Of a DNA stretch of 5,483 nucleotides, positions 4,855 to 5,483 are shown piece after piece. The notes under the pieces were generated by a model, which was not told the DNA's origin, did no database searches, and saw only the letters and a program-made list of their open reading frames with translations. Numbering within the stretch: the stretch's first letter is position 1; every line of letters starts with the position of its first letter. A program made the translations under genes and the position numbers. Source of the DNA: Chlamydiota bacterium (lineage in GTDB: Bacteria > Chlamydiota > Chlamydiia > Chlamydiales > JAJFMI01); contig JAJFMI010000096.1 of assembly GCA_021772235.1 (NCBI GenBank), forward strand, positions 1 through 5,483, written 5' to 3'.

Positions 4855-5483
4855 AGGGATTTTACCACTTTTATAAGTTGTTGTTTGATTGTTTCGCGCA
4901 TTTCTAGAAAATCTCCAGGAGTGTGGTCTTTTGGCAGAAGTGCAAAACTATTTTGCTGCATCGCTTCGAGGACGCGCGTTTCCGGGAGTAGCACTTCGCT
5001 AAGAAGTGCGATATTGGGCGGGATGATGCTAATTGTTCCTTGATGCAAGTATCCCTGTTTTTTCTTGCGCTGGGCTGCGCCGCCAATCTTACGGCCTTTG
5101 ATCATCACATCATATATAGTGGGCTTGGCCATGCAAAAATTGCGGGAGCTCTCATCTAAAGGGATGGGGTCTTGCGGCAGCAATTGGCTCTCTTCAGGAA
5201 GAAGGGGCGCGATCGCTTCTTGTACAAGATTATTGACGAAGGCGTAATTTTCTAAAGTATTGTCTGTACAGCCGGGATGGTCTGCTGGAACGAGGAGAGA
5301 AATTGCGAGGTCAAAGGTGTGAAAAACAATCCCCCCACCTGTAGGACGGCGCGCGAGATCAAGTCCTGCTTTATCGGCCTTTCCCCTATCAAGAAATTGC
5401 TCTGGTTTGATAAAATAGCCATAGGTAGCGCTGTCTCGCTGCCAGTCATAGAGATGAAGGATGGGCGCGCTGCTGGGCTGCAT
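4851..5483 (-). CDS. Lipoate-protein ligase A family protein, 5' end beyond the right edge
   Basis: Members of this BPL/LplA/LipB fold activate and attach lipoate (or octanoate) to lysines of 2-oxoacid dehydrogenase E2 and related subunits. In the 210 residues visible, PILHLYDWQRDSATYGYF (7-24) matches a segment that lies some 30 residues inside typical LplA proteins. The ATG at the very edge is therefore probably an internal Met and the gene continues to the right. The substrate-binding loop RRPTGGGIVFH (45-55) and the KIGGAAQRKKKQGYLHQGT segment (132-150) are present; K132 corresponds to the lysine that contacts lipoyl-AMP. The C-terminus is short, so a separate LplA accessory domain is not evident. 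It could equally be an octanoyltransferase-type paralogue (LipM/LipL-like), so I give no symbol. It overlaps proS by ATGA as the upstream gene of the pair. Confidence 0.88.
   Translation of the reverse strand: MQPSSAPILHLYDWQRDSATYGYFIKPEQFLDRGKADKAGLDLARRPTGGGIVFHTFDLAISLLVPADHPGCTDNTLENYAFVNNLVQEAIAPLLPEESQLLPQDPIPLDESSRNFCMAKPTIYDVMIKGRKIGGAAQRKKKQGYLHQGTISIIPPNIALLSEVLLPETRVLEAMQQNSFALLPKDHTPGDFLEMRETIKQQLIKVVKSL

Noticed and set aside
5481..5483. ATG at the right edge as the true start of the lipoate ligase gene
   Set aside because: The protein at this point already matches a segment about 30 residues inside the family, so the start lies outside the window.
1..5483. tRNA, rRNA, CRISPR array or transposase/integrase gene
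   Set aside because: No cloverleaf, regularly spaced repeats or recognisable recombinase motifs were seen on either strand.

Overview
The window is bacterial and reads as two blocks joined by a rearranged middle. The organism cannot be fixed from the sequence. The prolyl-tRNA synthetase is of the archaeal/eukaryotic type, which some bacterial lineages use. The genes are moderately AT-rich and tightly overlapping. A Chlamydiota-like or other host-associated bacterium would fit, but that is a weak inference.

Layout. Positions 2-1143 (+ strand) hold a large hypothetical gene that enters from the left edge, and a small acidic hypothetical gene overlapping it by ATGA. They end at a short hairpin-plus-T-run terminator. 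Positions 1199-2841 (- strand) hold a two-gene alkylation-repair operon: a full-length Ada (methyl acceptor plus AraC-type regulator) followed by Tag (3-methyladenine glycosylase I), also overlapping by ATGA. Its upstream region (about 2848-2902) has a good ribosome binding site, a perfect -10 hexamer and a candidate Ada box. Positions 2842-3372 have no convincing gene but contain a 164-bp imperfect palindrome (2987-3150) that looks like a small inverted-repeat element. Positions 3373-5483 (- strand) hold the 3' part of a lipoate-protein ligase gene and a complete proS, again overlapping by ATGA.

Most notable observation. The space just after tag (about 1130-1191) is a decayed copy of the last codons of proS, in the same orientation. 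Read on the - strand it gives KKAKRVVFAMSC-stop, against KKGKRVVFAKSY-stop in the intact gene. The ada-tag operon and the palindrome therefore lie between a proS tail relic and the real proS tail. This is the arrangement expected if DNA was inserted at, or recombined through, the 3' end of proS. The relic also supplies the terminator and stop codon of the left-hand gene pair. The left genes are visibly more AT-rich than proS-lplA, which fits a different history for the left side.

Functionally, Ada and Tag form a self-contained response to alkylation damage, with direct reversal, base excision and an auto-regulator together. LplA and ProS are housekeeping functions. No integrase, transposase, tRNA, rRNA or CRISPR array is seen in the window.
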